Shown piece after piece: positions 51,912-60,434 of a stretch of 64,000 bases of DNA. The position numbers and the translations under genes are program-made. The stretch is from FEN-1350 sp964386005. Its GTDB lineage: Bacteria; Planctomycetota; Phycisphaerae; Sedimentisphaerales; Anaerohalosphaeraceae. The notes under the pieces were generated by a model, which had not been told where the DNA came from, searched no databases, and saw only the letters and a program-made list of their open reading frames with translations. Where the stretch lies: contig CAYLSB010000003.1 of assembly GCA_964386005.1 (NCBI GenBank), positions 59,057 to 123,056 on the forward strand, read 5' to 3'. Each line of letters starts with the position of its first letter. Position 1 is the first letter of the stretch.

Positions 51912-53342
51912 ATGAAAATGACAACCGGCCTGCGATATTCTTTGGCAATCACCCTTTCAATCGCCTCCCTTGTTTCTCCGACCTCTATCGGCAGCGCAGC
52001 AACCCTGCGGGTCGGCACCGCCGCGGTCAACATCGATCCGCCGACCGGCACGCCGATGGCCGGATACTATCACGCCCGCGGCAGCGAATCCGTCCTCGAT
52101 CCGCTCTATGCCAAAGCGGCCGTATTCGACGACGGCAAAACGCAGATCGCCCTGATCGGCTGCGACCTGATCGGCATCCCGGCCTTCGTGATGACTGCGG
52201 CCCGGAGCGAAATCGAAAAAGTAACCGGCATCTCCGCCCGTCACGTCATGATCTGGGCCACGCACACGCACACCGGTCCATCGCTCGCAAAAGAATGGGC
52301 CGGCGAACTGGACGGCGGCAATGTGGACCTTTCCAAACCCTACACGGAGGCCCTGCCGAATAAGCTCGCCCAGGCCGTCGCCGAGGCCAAAGGCAAGCTC
52401 GCCGTCGCCGAGATGTTCTTTTCTCATGAAAGTGAATCTCAATTATCCTTTTGCCGACGCTTTTGGATGAAGGATGGCACCGTCGGCTGGAATCCCGGCA
52501 AGCTCAACCCCAACACGATCCGCCCCGTCGGTCCCATCGATCCCGAAGTCGGCGTGGTGTACGCCCTGGCCGCCGACGATAAGCCCGTGCTGACATTCGT
52601 GAACTTCGCCATGCACCCCGACACCACCGGAGGAGCCCGCATCTCGGCCGACTATCCCGGCGCCCTGTCGCGGCGGCTTGCCGATTACAAAGGCCCCGAC
52701 ATGCTCACCCTCTTTGCCAACGGAACATGCGGTGATATCAACCATCTCAATGTCAACTGGCCGTATCGTCAGCAGGGACCACAGGAGTCCAATCGCATCG
52801 GCACAATTCTGGCGGCAGCGGTCTTCAAGGCCTACATGGATCTGCGGCCGGTCACGGATTCAACCCTTCGCATTCGCACGCAGATCATCGAGCTTCCATT
52901 ACCGACCGTGACCGATCAGCAGATCGCCCGGGCCGAGACCATTCGGAACCAGGGCGAGAAGGCCAAATTCATGGACCAGGTCTTCGCATACAAAACCCTC
53001 GATGTCGCCGCTCGCAAAGGCAAACCCATCGAGGCCGAGGTGCAGGTCATCACGATGGGCTCCGATCTGGCCTGGGTGTCGCTGCCGGGAGAGGTTTTCG
53101 TCGCTCTCGGCTTGAGTATCAAGTCGGCCTCTCCCTTCAAACAGACACACGTGATCGAACTGGCCAACGCCTCCATCGGCTACATTCCCAGTCGTTCGGC
53201 ATACGCGGAAGGAAATTATGAAGTGGTCAGTTCGCGATGTGCCGAGGGTTCCGGCGAAATGCTGGTCAGCGCCGCCGTCAAAATGCTCGCCGAAATGCAT
53301 ACCGAGGCATCGTCGTCCAAAGCTGTCGCCCAACAGAAGTAA
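51912..53342 (+). CDS. Secreted neutral/alkaline ceramidase-like hydrolase
   Basis: 476 residues; ATG 51912 follows TAAGGAG at 4-5 bases and starts a signal peptide (to about 29, SIGSAA). The mature N-terminus LRVGTAAVNIDPPTGTPMAGY and the zinc motif WATHTHTGPS match the neutral/alkaline non-lysosomal ceramidase-like family. NFAMHPDTTGG, FANGTCGDINHLN and the late SLPGEVFVALG are further family positions. Planctomycetes carry many such paralogues, whose substrates are mostly unknown; true ceramidase activity is not implied. Converges with the terpene cyclase gene, whose stop is 6 bases away. Confidence 0.88.
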   Translation: MKMTTGLRYSLAITLSIASLVSPTSIGSAATLRVGTAAVNIDPPTGTPMAGYYHARGSESVLDPLYAKAAVFDDGKTQIALIGCDLIGIPAFVMTAARSEIEKVTGISARHVMIWATHTHTGPSLAKEWAGELDGGNVDLSKPYTEALPNKLAQAVAEAKGKLAVAEMFFSHESESQLSFCRRFWMKDGTVGWNPGKLNPNTIRPVGPIDPEVGVVYALAADDKPVLTFVNFAMHPDTTGGARISADYPGALSRRLADYKGPDMLTLFANGTCGDINHLNVNWPYRQQGPQESNRIGTILAAAVFKAYMDLRPVTDSTLRIRTQIIELPLPTVTDQQIARAETIRNQGEKAKFMDQVFAYKTLDVAARKGKPIEAEVQVITMGSDLAWVSLPGEVFVALGLSIKSASPFKQTHVIELANASIGYIPSRSAYAEGNYEVVSSRCAEGSGEMLVSAAVKMLAEMHTEASSSKAVAQQK

Positions 53343-53348
53343 TGGATA

Positions 53349-55382
53349 TTATGAAGGTAAAATAGACTTTGCCTGATTCATCGCCCCCAGCGCAAAGATC
53401 ACCGGATACAATTCTTCGTAATACCACAGCCGCGCAAAATACAGGCCGATCGGCGCCGGTTCAAATCGAGTCCCGTTTTCCGTCTTCTCCATCAGCCAGC
53501 GAACGCCCTTTTGAATTGCCGACCGGATATTTGGGTCATCGATCCTCGTTGTGGGCCATGCTCCGTCCGGGTGGCAGCCACCGAAAACCGAATCCGAAGG
53601 ATCGGTTCGAGGCGGATGTTCAACCGATAGGTAATGTTCATCCACCGCTTCGGCGAATTCCTCGCCTTGACGTTGGTTGTCACCCATCGCCTGGAAGCCC
53701 CGGGATTTATTTCCGTGGTTTTGTACCCCCAACATAGAGGTTGTGGCTTTAGCCGTCCTTACCGATTGCGCCGACCGGATATTACCCAACCGACGATAAA
53801 CCCGCGACAATGCATCCATCGTCACGGCCGTTTCTTCGATCGACGGCTCAATCCCCTGATGAGCCCCCCACCCGCCGCTTTCATCCTGCTGACGGATAAG
53901 ATATTCCATCGCCCTGCCGATCCACAATCCCGCACTCGAAAAAAAGCGTTCGGGCAACTCACACAAATACCCCAACACCCTGGCCGTTCCAAACACGAAA
54001 TTATTCTCGCCCGCTGCGCGTTCATTTCCAAACCACAAAACGTCCCAGGAACCGTCGGATTTCTGCGAACGCAAAAGAAACGCCAATGCCCGCCGCATCG
54101 ACAGATCAACCTGCCGCCGGGTTCCTCGCGGCAGACGATCGAGCCACAGGCCCCATGCCGCCAGCGCGTGAGCCGTCAGATCGGCGGCGCTGCGATCAAA
54201 TTGCAGCTTGCCCCATCCCCGGCAAAACGTCGCAATCCCGCCGTCGCTGTTCTGCACGCCCATCAGCCATTGCATTCCGCGGATGACCGCCCGCGGAACC
54301 CGATCATCGTCGGGCCTCAGCCGCCAGAGCGCCGCCACCGCCCCGGCCGTATCATCCGCATCGGGAACGCCCCCGCTCTTATCCGTCCACGACCAGCCGC
54401 CGGGAACCGCCGCTGTATAAGGATGAATGCCCTTCTCCTGCCGTCGAAGCAATCCTTCTGCGATGAGACGACGATCTTCGATGGAAATACCATCAACTTC
54501 GATCGAACGTACCGACAATGTCGTTATCCACGTCGAAAGATCGGTATCGATCGGCCAGGCCCCATCCGGCCGCATCGACGCCGTCAGAAACGCCTCGCCT
54601 CGCCGGACTACCGGATGATCCTTCAATCCCATCGATGCCAGCGACATCGTCACAAACGCCGTCAGCGGGGTCGCCTCCAGAAAACCCCCGCTTTCCGGTT
54701 GAATCGCTTCCAACAGCCGTAACGTCGGGCCTTGCGTCAACTTCCGCAAAAACCGCAAGAAAGGATTCGTCCCCTTGCGATGATAATCGATCGCCTGCCC
54801 GATGGCGATCAGCGCCGGCAGCGCATAACTGACGACCCCCAGCCGCAGCCACTTGAACAATCCCCTCGGTAAAATCGCCATCTCATACGGCAGCCGCGGA
54901 ATCGATTGCCACATCGCATCGCCCAGCCGTCCGGCCAGCGAACACATCACCAGAATCGGAACCGCAAACGTTCGATCTTTGCCGTACCGTTTTCGTACAC
55001 CGGCAACGATATCCGCCGCGTCAAGCGATCCGCAGAATTGACGAATCCGATTTTCGACGGCCGCAATAACCGCAGGATCGACCGACCGATCATCGCCCGC
55101 CGTAAACGCGGACCACGCCAGAAGCGTCGTGCTGATGTTGCTGGCGCTGCGCGGTGTGTCACCGAATCCGCCGTCGCAGTTCTGATGTTCAGCCAGCCAT
55201 TTCAGGCCGAGTTCGATCTGTTTTCGATGAGCGGTTGCATCGATCCGGCTCAGCGCGAATACCGCCGTCGCCGTCGCCAGCGCGCTATCCGCCAAACGCC
55301 CAATCCACATCCCATCCGTCCCCCGGTGTGTCAGCAACCGGGACCAAATCGTATCAACAAAAAGTAACGTTTCGCGCGCCAA
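53349..55382 (-). CDS. Class II terpene cyclase (squalene-hopene cyclase family)
   Basis: 677 residues of alpha/alpha-barrel repeats with several QW-type motifs (QNCDGGFGD, QNSDGGIATF, QKSDGSWDV, QQDESGGWG). The proton-donating class II motif is DADD at 341-344 (GVPDADDTAGAV), so it should protonate an alkene of a polyprene substrate; no class I DDxxD is evident. Usual hopene cyclases are about 630-680 residues. Between about 540 and 605 there is a low-complexity insertion (NHGNKSRGF..DSVFGGCHPDGA). The start is TTG 55382; no strong ribosome site is seen, so the N-terminus is uncertain. Probable last gene of the terpenoid cluster. Product unknown. Confidence 0.85.
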   Translation of the reverse strand: MARETLLFVDTIWSRLLTHRGTDGMWIGRLADSALATATAVFALSRIDATAHRKQIELGLKWLAEHQNCDGGFGDTPRSASNISTTLLAWSAFTAGDDRSVDPAVIAAVENRIRQFCGSLDAADIVAGVRKRYGKDRTFAVPILVMCSLAGRLGDAMWQSIPRLPYEMAILPRGLFKWLRLGVVSYALPALIAIGQAIDYHRKGTNPFLRFLRKLTQGPTLRLLEAIQPESGGFLEATPLTAFVTMSLASMGLKDHPVVRRGEAFLTASMRPDGAWPIDTDLSTWITTLSVRSIEVDGISIEDRRLIAEGLLRRQEKGIHPYTAAVPGGWSWTDKSGGVPDADDTAGAVAALWRLRPDDDRVPRAVIRGMQWLMGVQNSDGGIATFCRGWGKLQFDRSAADLTAHALAAWGLWLDRLPRGTRRQVDLSMRRALAFLLRSQKSDGSWDVLWFGNERAAGENNFVFGTARVLGYLCELPERFFSSAGLWIGRAMEYLIRQQDESGGWGAHQGIEPSIEETAVTMDALSRVYRRLGNIRSAQSVRTAKATTSMLGVQNHGNKSRGFQAMGDNQRQGEEFAEAVDEHYLSVEHPPRTDPSDSVFGGCHPDGAWPTTRIDDPNIRSAIQKGVRWLMEKTENGTRFEPAPIGLYFARLWYYEELYPVIFALGAMNQAKSILPS

Positions 55383-55503
55383 TCTTCAACCACCAACCTA
55401 CTCTATTTCGAAGAAGCAAACTGACGTTGGGGAATACCTTTTTCAGTAACTGCAAATCGACCAAAGTCAGCAAATAGTCAATAGGCAATATTCAATATAC
55501 AAT

Positions 55504-56382
55504 TTAAAGGTTTCCCAGCGCCAGCAATCCGTAAAACGTGTATTCGCAATCGACCGTCTCGTCCATCCATGTCCCGCAGAACCCTCCCTGCGGATCCCAC
55601 AAGCTATCCACAAATTCCAGGCAGGATCGCTTTACGGAACTGTAATCCGCCTGCACCGTCGCCAGCGCAAACAGCGCCGTCGCCGTCGAAAGCAAATCCT
55701 GCATCGGCGCCCGCTCGGCGGGAGTAAAGCCCCCGATCGCCCGGGCACGCCGGATCATCCACTCGACCTGCGGACCGAAATCGCCGTGGCCGAGCTGGTG
55801 CAATGTCACCATCGCCGCGGCCGTCGCCGGGGTCATCCCCTGCGGCGAGGTTACATCATTGGCATACGAGCCATCCTCGCGCCGCATCCTGCCCAGCGAT
55901 TCCACGAGCTTGCCCGCGTCCGGCAGCGAGACGCCCAAATCCTGATACGCCCCCAGTCCGAGAAAACATCCGTAGGCCGTGGCCGTTTCCGAATTGACGG
56001 CATCCGTAAATCCCCCGTCCAGACTGCGATAGCTTTCAAGATGTTTGAGCAATCCATCACGCAGCGCCGCATCGATGGATTCATCGCTCAGACCCGCCCA
56101 GCAGCGAATCAGGCAGGCCAGGTGAATCAGATCGAGTTGCTCTCCCGACCCATACGACTTCAGAAATCCCGACACCCCGCGCCGATCCGCCGGAACATCC
56201 AGCGCGGCCAGCGCTTCCAGGGCGAACATCGTATAGTATAAATCGCTCGCCCCGCCGCGATTGCGAAATCCTCCGTCGGCATTCGCCTGCGATCGAAGAA
56301 ATTCCACCACCGTGGAAACGGATTCACGCAGATGGTTTTTGGCGCGGCTTGCCGCCCGGATCATTTCGCTTCGTATGCTCAT
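55504..56382 (-). CDS. Prenyltransferase/squalene-cyclase-repeat protein (small alpha/alpha toroid)
   Basis: 292 residues with repeated helical-pair motifs (QANADGGFRNRGG, YRSLDGGFTDA, RREDGSYAND, DPQGGFCGTW), like beta subunits of protein prenyltransferases and terpene cyclase halves. DxDD is absent, and the zinc ligands of protein prenyltransferases are not obvious (CEYTF near the end could correspond to one). ATG 56382 is taken as start; it overlaps the polyprenyl synthase gene by 59 bases, and 56406 or 56364 are alternatives. Could be a partner of the large cyclase or a lyase-type variant. A 121-base gap separates it from the cyclase gene. Confidence 0.75.
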   Translation of the reverse strand: MSIRSEMIRAASRAKNHLRESVSTVVEFLRSQANADGGFRNRGGASDLYYTMFALEALAALDVPADRRGVSGFLKSYGSGEQLDLIHLACLIRCWAGLSDESIDAALRDGLLKHLESYRSLDGGFTDAVNSETATAYGCFLGLGAYQDLGVSLPDAGKLVESLGRMRREDGSYANDVTSPQGMTPATAAAMVTLHQLGHGDFGPQVEWMIRRARAIGGFTPAERAPMQDLLSTATALFALATVQADYSSVKRSCLEFVDSLWDPQGGFCGTWMDETVDCEYTFYGLLALGNL

Positions 56383-58024
56383 GACAACATCGCAACCTTC
56401 CCACATCGTCGAACAGCTTGCACACCACGCGCCGCAATAAACCCTTCAGGTCGCCGTTGTCCAGTTCCGCCAGACATTCCACCGCCCTGCCGCGCCACTG
56501 CTGCATCATCGCCTCGGCCTTCTCCACGACGTTGCCGTCGATCAGAATCCGTTCCAGTTGAACGACGGTATCCGCCGGATTTAAAGACCGGTTCCAAATC
56601 GCCTCAAGAACATGTCGCTCCCGAACGCCGGGATCATAATATCCGATGGACACCAGGATGGATGCCCGAATCGATTCGGCATCGACATGCTCATAACCGG
56701 CGTACAAATCGTCCAGATCGTCCCGAATCTGGTAGGCGATTCCCAGAGCGTCGCTGTATCGCTCAAAGAGCTTCAGCGTCCCGGCATCGGCACCGGCCGG
56801 GATTCCCCCAAGCTGGAGAGCCACGCCGAAAGCCGGCGACGTCTTGCATCGAAAGATCTCGATCGTCTCGGCCACGGCCGGCGGTTTGCTTCGTTGGCGC
56901 GCCGCCAGTTCATTGCCCTGTCCCACGCACAGGGTCCGGTGTCCCTCGGCCGCGACCGCCAGCATCCGGACGCGACGCTGGGCGTCGATCGGCAATTCCG
57001 CAAGCAATCGGTACCCTTCGCCGAGCAGATAATCGCCCGTATTCAGCGCGACGGGCACCCCCTTTTCCACATGCAATGTGGATCTATCATATCGTAATAA
57101 ATCTCCATCCTCAATATCGTCATGAAGGAGGGACGCCTTGTGAAAACATTCCACCGCGATGCCCGCCCGCCGCAGGATATCGGGCAAGGACGTATCGCCC
57201 GAGATCGCCTGATAGACCCCCGCCGTCAAAAACGGCCGATAGCGCTTGCCTCCCCGGAGCATCCAATCCAGCGCCGGCTCGGCAACCGCGCCGCCGTCGG
57301 CGCCGAATACTTCACGCAAACCCGCCGGCGAAAACCATTCTTCCACACGATCGCGAAGTTCAACCGTATTGATTCTTCCCGACGGACCTTCGTCGCACAG
57401 ATACACCGCATCCCACAGCCAGTCCAGATCGAACGCGGTATCCTTGCAGCCGTCATAGAGCAGCGGAATCGCCACGCCCGGCACCGCGGCCGCTTCCATG
57501 TAGGAAAAAGTCTTTTCCAATACAGAAAGACAACTAACGCCGATCACGGCCTCGATTTTACCCGATTCGATCAACGACATCACCACCGGCGATCCTTCCG
57601 CGACCAAAACCGAATACCCCATCGCTTCGGCCTGCCGCTGCACCGATTCAATCATGCAGCCACCGCAGCCCGCGCAGATCAGGCCGAACTCGTCGAACTC
57701 GCCCTTGCAGCCCTGCGAATCCCGAAGGCATTTGGGCAACAGCAGCAATCGTCGCTCGAAGGGAATTCGCGCCAGGGCCCCCCGCCAGGCCTCGTTGTTA
57801 ACCACCACGGCCGTGAAGTCCAGATACCGGCTGTCGATTCTCCCCTCTTTCAAAACCTCCTGCGAATACGAACGTAATTCCTCCAGCGACAACGGCGCCG
57901 TCACCGCATGTTCTCGCACATACACCCGGGCCGTCCCCAGCAGCCGATCTCGCTGGGCTTTCTCGGCCGGGATGTTCTCCTGAGGCGGCCGTACCGCCGA
58001 TAACATCGTTCTGTCATCCGGCAT
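56324..58024 (-). CDS. DUF116 domain fused to a polyprenyl diphosphate synthase
   Basis: 566 residues from ATG 58024 (AAAGGTG 6 bases upstream; the frame is open upstream but that part is antisense to the radical SAM gene). Residues about 1-215 are DUF116, with a Cys set suited to an Fe-S cluster or zinc: Cys99, Cys106 (PKCLRDSQGCKGEFDE) and Cys117/120/123 (CAGCGGC), then VIGVSCLSVLEK. Residues about 245-550 are a trans-isoprenyl diphosphate synthase with RGGKRYRPFL, first Asp motif HDDIED (Asp302/303/306) and second motif RDDLDD. It would make a linear polyprenyl diphosphate for the cyclase. The fusion hints that chain synthesis is linked to an Fe-S or radical step. Overlaps both neighbours. 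Confidence 0.88.
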   Translation of the reverse strand: MPDDRTMLSAVRPPQENIPAEKAQRDRLLGTARVYVREHAVTAPLSLEELRSYSQEVLKEGRIDSRYLDFTAVVVNNEAWRGALARIPFERRLLLLPKCLRDSQGCKGEFDEFGLICAGCGGCMIESVQRQAEAMGYSVLVAEGSPVVMSLIESGKIEAVIGVSCLSVLEKTFSYMEAAAVPGVAIPLLYDGCKDTAFDLDWLWDAVYLCDEGPSGRINTVELRDRVEEWFSPAGLREVFGADGGAVAEPALDWMLRGGKRYRPFLTAGVYQAISGDTSLPDILRRAGIAVECFHKASLLHDDIEDGDLLRYDRSTLHVEKGVPVALNTGDYLLGEGYRLLAELPIDAQRRVRMLAVAAEGHRTLCVGQGNELAARQRSKPPAVAETIEIFRCKTSPAFGVALQLGGIPAGADAGTLKLFERYSDALGIAYQIRDDLDDLYAGYEHVDAESIRASILVSIGYYDPGVRERHVLEAIWNRSLNPADTVVQLERILIDGNVVEKAEAMMQQWRGRAVECLAELDNGDLKGLLRRVVCKLFDDVGRLRCCHEHTKRNDPGGKPRQKPSA

Positions 58025-59579
58025 ATCGCACCTTTGCTGTGTCGGTTCGCGCGGCAATCTGTCGGGAGACTGCCGCGTACTGCCGCCGCCATGTCGAAAC
58101 CTCGAGCTTGCCCAGAACCTGCATGATCGCACGCTTGAGCCACGGCACGCCGCCGGCACGTTGATTATCCCAGAAAAGACGCGGAACTGCACGAAAATTG
58201 ATCTCATAACATTCGCGGTACAAATCCAGATGCTCCGGCAACATCGTTTCGATACCCAATCGCTCGCCCGAGCGAATCGCCTGGAGATCAATCGGTTCAT
58301 AAAAAACAGGAAAAACCACCGCCCGCATGTTGGCCAGTCGGGCGACAAGAGCTCGCGTTCGCCGGATATCCTCCGTCGTTTCGCCGGGCAATCCCAGAAC
58401 CAGACTGAAGACGCTGAAAAAACCGGTTCGCGTCATTTTCTCCGCCGCGCTGATGATCATGCCCTCCCACTCGTCGGGATCAAAGGGCGCGATCTTGCCG
58501 CCGCAATTGGACGCGACAAGCCGACCGCTGGCGCTTTCGGCGCCCATGTTCACCCATAGATATTCGCTGGGTTTTTCCCACGTCATCAACCGGCGAATCT
58601 CCGTCAGCTCGGAGTCCTTCATCTGGACCACCGTGCTGATGTTGGCATGGTCGATCTGCAAAAATGACAATCCTTCGATCCGCTTCATCCGTTCCAGCAG
58701 GCCGCACAGGGCATCCGCGTTGGGCCGCACGCCTTGGCCTCCATACCGGAAAAAATCCTCGCTGCCGCTGACCACCGCACGAACGCCGGCGTCGCGGTTC
58801 ACTCGCAGGTCTTCGCAGATCACGTCGGGAGAAAGATGGACCATCGGCGTTCGCGCCATGCTGCAGAATCGGCACCCCCTGCCGCATCCCCGGGACAATT
58901 CCACCACGCCCATCACCGTCGCTCCGCGGATCGGCCGGATCGGATCGGGCGTGGACATCCGTCCGGAAATCTCCCGCTGCGCTACCCGCCCCTGCATCAA
59001 ATCGCGGATCACATCGGGACCGTCCACTTCGAAATACCCTTCATAAATCGTATCGATCACCCGCTCGGCCGTGGTATCCGGATAGGATTTCCATTGCCAG
59101 GCGCCGGCGCCGCCCCCGATCACACGAAACCCGAATCGTTCTTTCGCCTCACCGATCTGTTCGAGAAGTTTCCTCATCCAGAATTTCGTATAAAGCTCGC
59201 CGCCCCAGAAACTCGTCGTGGTCGTGTTGCTCATGCCGTTACCCAGCGGATCGCCGGAGCTGACGCCGACAACCTTCGTCCAGGGTCCAAGCAATCGCCC
59301 CATTGCCTCCGGCGTAGTGACCGCCACTTCCTGCGACGAGAAACCGTCGGCCAGCAGCGACGATTCGATCCGGCGCAATCCCAGCGGCGCGATTCGCGCA
59401 CGGCCGTTGCGATCCGTCGGGGCCGCCGGAGAAAGGAAATGCCGCATCGCCGCCCGAGGAACCCGCGTGGTCTGCATCGTCGCAAAGATCCCCTCAAACA
59501 GAACGCGATACGATGCGCTCAGCGTTCGATCCGCCACAAACACAATCGCCGGCTTCAGGTTTTCCGGGTGGGTGCGCAT
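58014..59579 (-). CDS. Radical SAM enzyme of the terpenoid cluster
   Basis: 521 residues. The N-terminal ~210 residues have a Rossmann-like pattern (VVGVSSGDPLG; FRVIGGGAGAW) as in cobalamin-binding-type radical SAM proteins, but the DxHxxG cobalamin motif is absent. The radical SAM cluster motif is Cys232-x3-Cys236-x2-Cys239 in SRGCGRGCRFCSM, followed by GSEDFFRYGG and the SAM-contact region GLPGETTEDIRR. The C-terminal helices are close to B12-radical SAM methylase-like families (as in HpnP/HpnR), without proof of relation. Start TGATG overlaps the ferredoxin-like gene; the stop overlaps the next gene by 11 bases. Likely modifies the prenyl chain or cyclised product. Confidence 0.88.
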   Translation of the reverse strand: MRTHPENLKPAIVFVADRTLSASYRVLFEGIFATMQTTRVPRAAMRHFLSPAAPTDRNGRARIAPLGLRRIESSLLADGFSSQEVAVTTPEAMGRLLGPWTKVVGVSSGDPLGNGMSNTTTTSFWGGELYTKFWMRKLLEQIGEAKERFGFRVIGGGAGAWQWKSYPDTTAERVIDTIYEGYFEVDGPDVIRDLMQGRVAQREISGRMSTPDPIRPIRGATVMGVVELSRGCGRGCRFCSMARTPMVHLSPDVICEDLRVNRDAGVRAVVSGSEDFFRYGGQGVRPNADALCGLLERMKRIEGLSFLQIDHANISTVVQMKDSELTEIRRLMTWEKPSEYLWVNMGAESASGRLVASNCGGKIAPFDPDEWEGMIISAAEKMTRTGFFSVFSLVLGLPGETTEDIRRTRALVARLANMRAVVFPVFYEPIDLQAIRSGERLGIETMLPEHLDLYRECYEINFRAVPRLFWDNQRAGGVPWLKRAIMQVLGKLEVSTWRRQYAAVSRQIAARTDTAKVRYAG

Positions 59580-60313
59580 CAGGATTTCGGTTCCAGAGTT
59601 TTATCCGGATCGATCAATGATTTCTTTTTCATCGCCCGCCGTCTGGCCAAAAGATCTTTGAGGTTCACGCCCGACACCTGATCCTGCATCGACTGACAGG
59701 TCTTCCAGTTCGCGTCGGTCACTTCGTCGCCGTTGATCGGGCTGTGGGCATACTTGGGAAAAATGATCGCCGCATGGGGACACACTCTCGCGCACGCCGG
59801 ACAGCCGGTCTTGCACCCGGAGGGCTTGCTCACTTCCACGGCGTGATCCTGTCCGGCGGCATACACGCCGAACAGACAGAAATCCATGCACTGTCGGCAA
59901 CCCACGCATCTCGAATAGTCGATCACCGGATACCAGGGCGTCCAGGGATCGGTCTTGTTGATCGCCCACATGCTGTCGGTCGCATCGGCGCTTTCGGGCG
60001 GAAGAGACGCCAAAATGACCTCGGGGGTTTGATTCATCATATTTAATATCTTAGTTGTCGATGATAACTCGATCCCCGCACGATGAAATAACCACCGGAC
60101 TGCCCGGGGATAACAGGCGATAACGCACAGGTTCGGATTGGATGCCGCATCATGCAGGACATCGTCGTTTCGCGCCGCCATGCCGCACAGGTCCGCCGTT
60201 GCGAAAACACCCCGGCGGGTACCCAGCGATTCCCGGACCGCCCGCCGAACCGGATCCGAAATCACATCCGCATACGAACAATGACAAAACAGAATATCCA
60301 ATCGACGGCCCAT
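59579..60313 (-). CDS. 2[4Fe-4S] ferredoxin-domain protein
   Basis: 244 residues. The N-terminal ~110 residues (LDILFCHCSYADV, CVIACYPRAVRWLF) form a Cys-containing domain reminiscent of HdrA/MvhD-type redox modules. The C-terminal half has two [4Fe-4S] motifs: CVGCRQCMDFC and CKTGCPACARVCP. Probably the electron donor to the downstream radical SAM enzyme, with which it overlaps at TGATG. First gene of the terpenoid cluster; no promoter found in 60314-60434. Confidence 0.85.
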   Translation of the reverse strand: MGRRLDILFCHCSYADVISDPVRRAVRESLGTRRGVFATADLCGMAARNDDVLHDAASNPNLCVIACYPRAVRWLFHRAGIELSSTTKILNMMNQTPEVILASLPPESADATDSMWAINKTDPWTPWYPVIDYSRCVGCRQCMDFCLFGVYAAGQDHAVEVSKPSGCKTGCPACARVCPHAAIIFPKYAHSPINGDEVTDANWKTCQSMQDQVSGVNLKDLLARRRAMKKKSLIDPDKTLEPKS

Positions 60314-60434
60314 TCGTTTCGCTCAGTTGCTTCGGATCTCATCCATCCTGATATCCCCTTGTGATTCATTCCGGCTTCCAAAGCGCAAACCTGCCTGCGC
60401 GGGTCCATGCAATTGGACTACGACGAAATTCCGG

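Noticed and set aside
51745..51948. 67-residue minus-strand frame in the AT-rich gap
   Set aside because: Crosses the promoter and start of the ceramidase-like gene and has no coding features.
58025..58348. N-terminal extension of the DUF116-polyprenyl synthase
   Set aside because: It overlaps the end of the radical SAM gene in another frame and is Arg/Cys/Trp-rich; a good ribosome site precedes ATG 58024.
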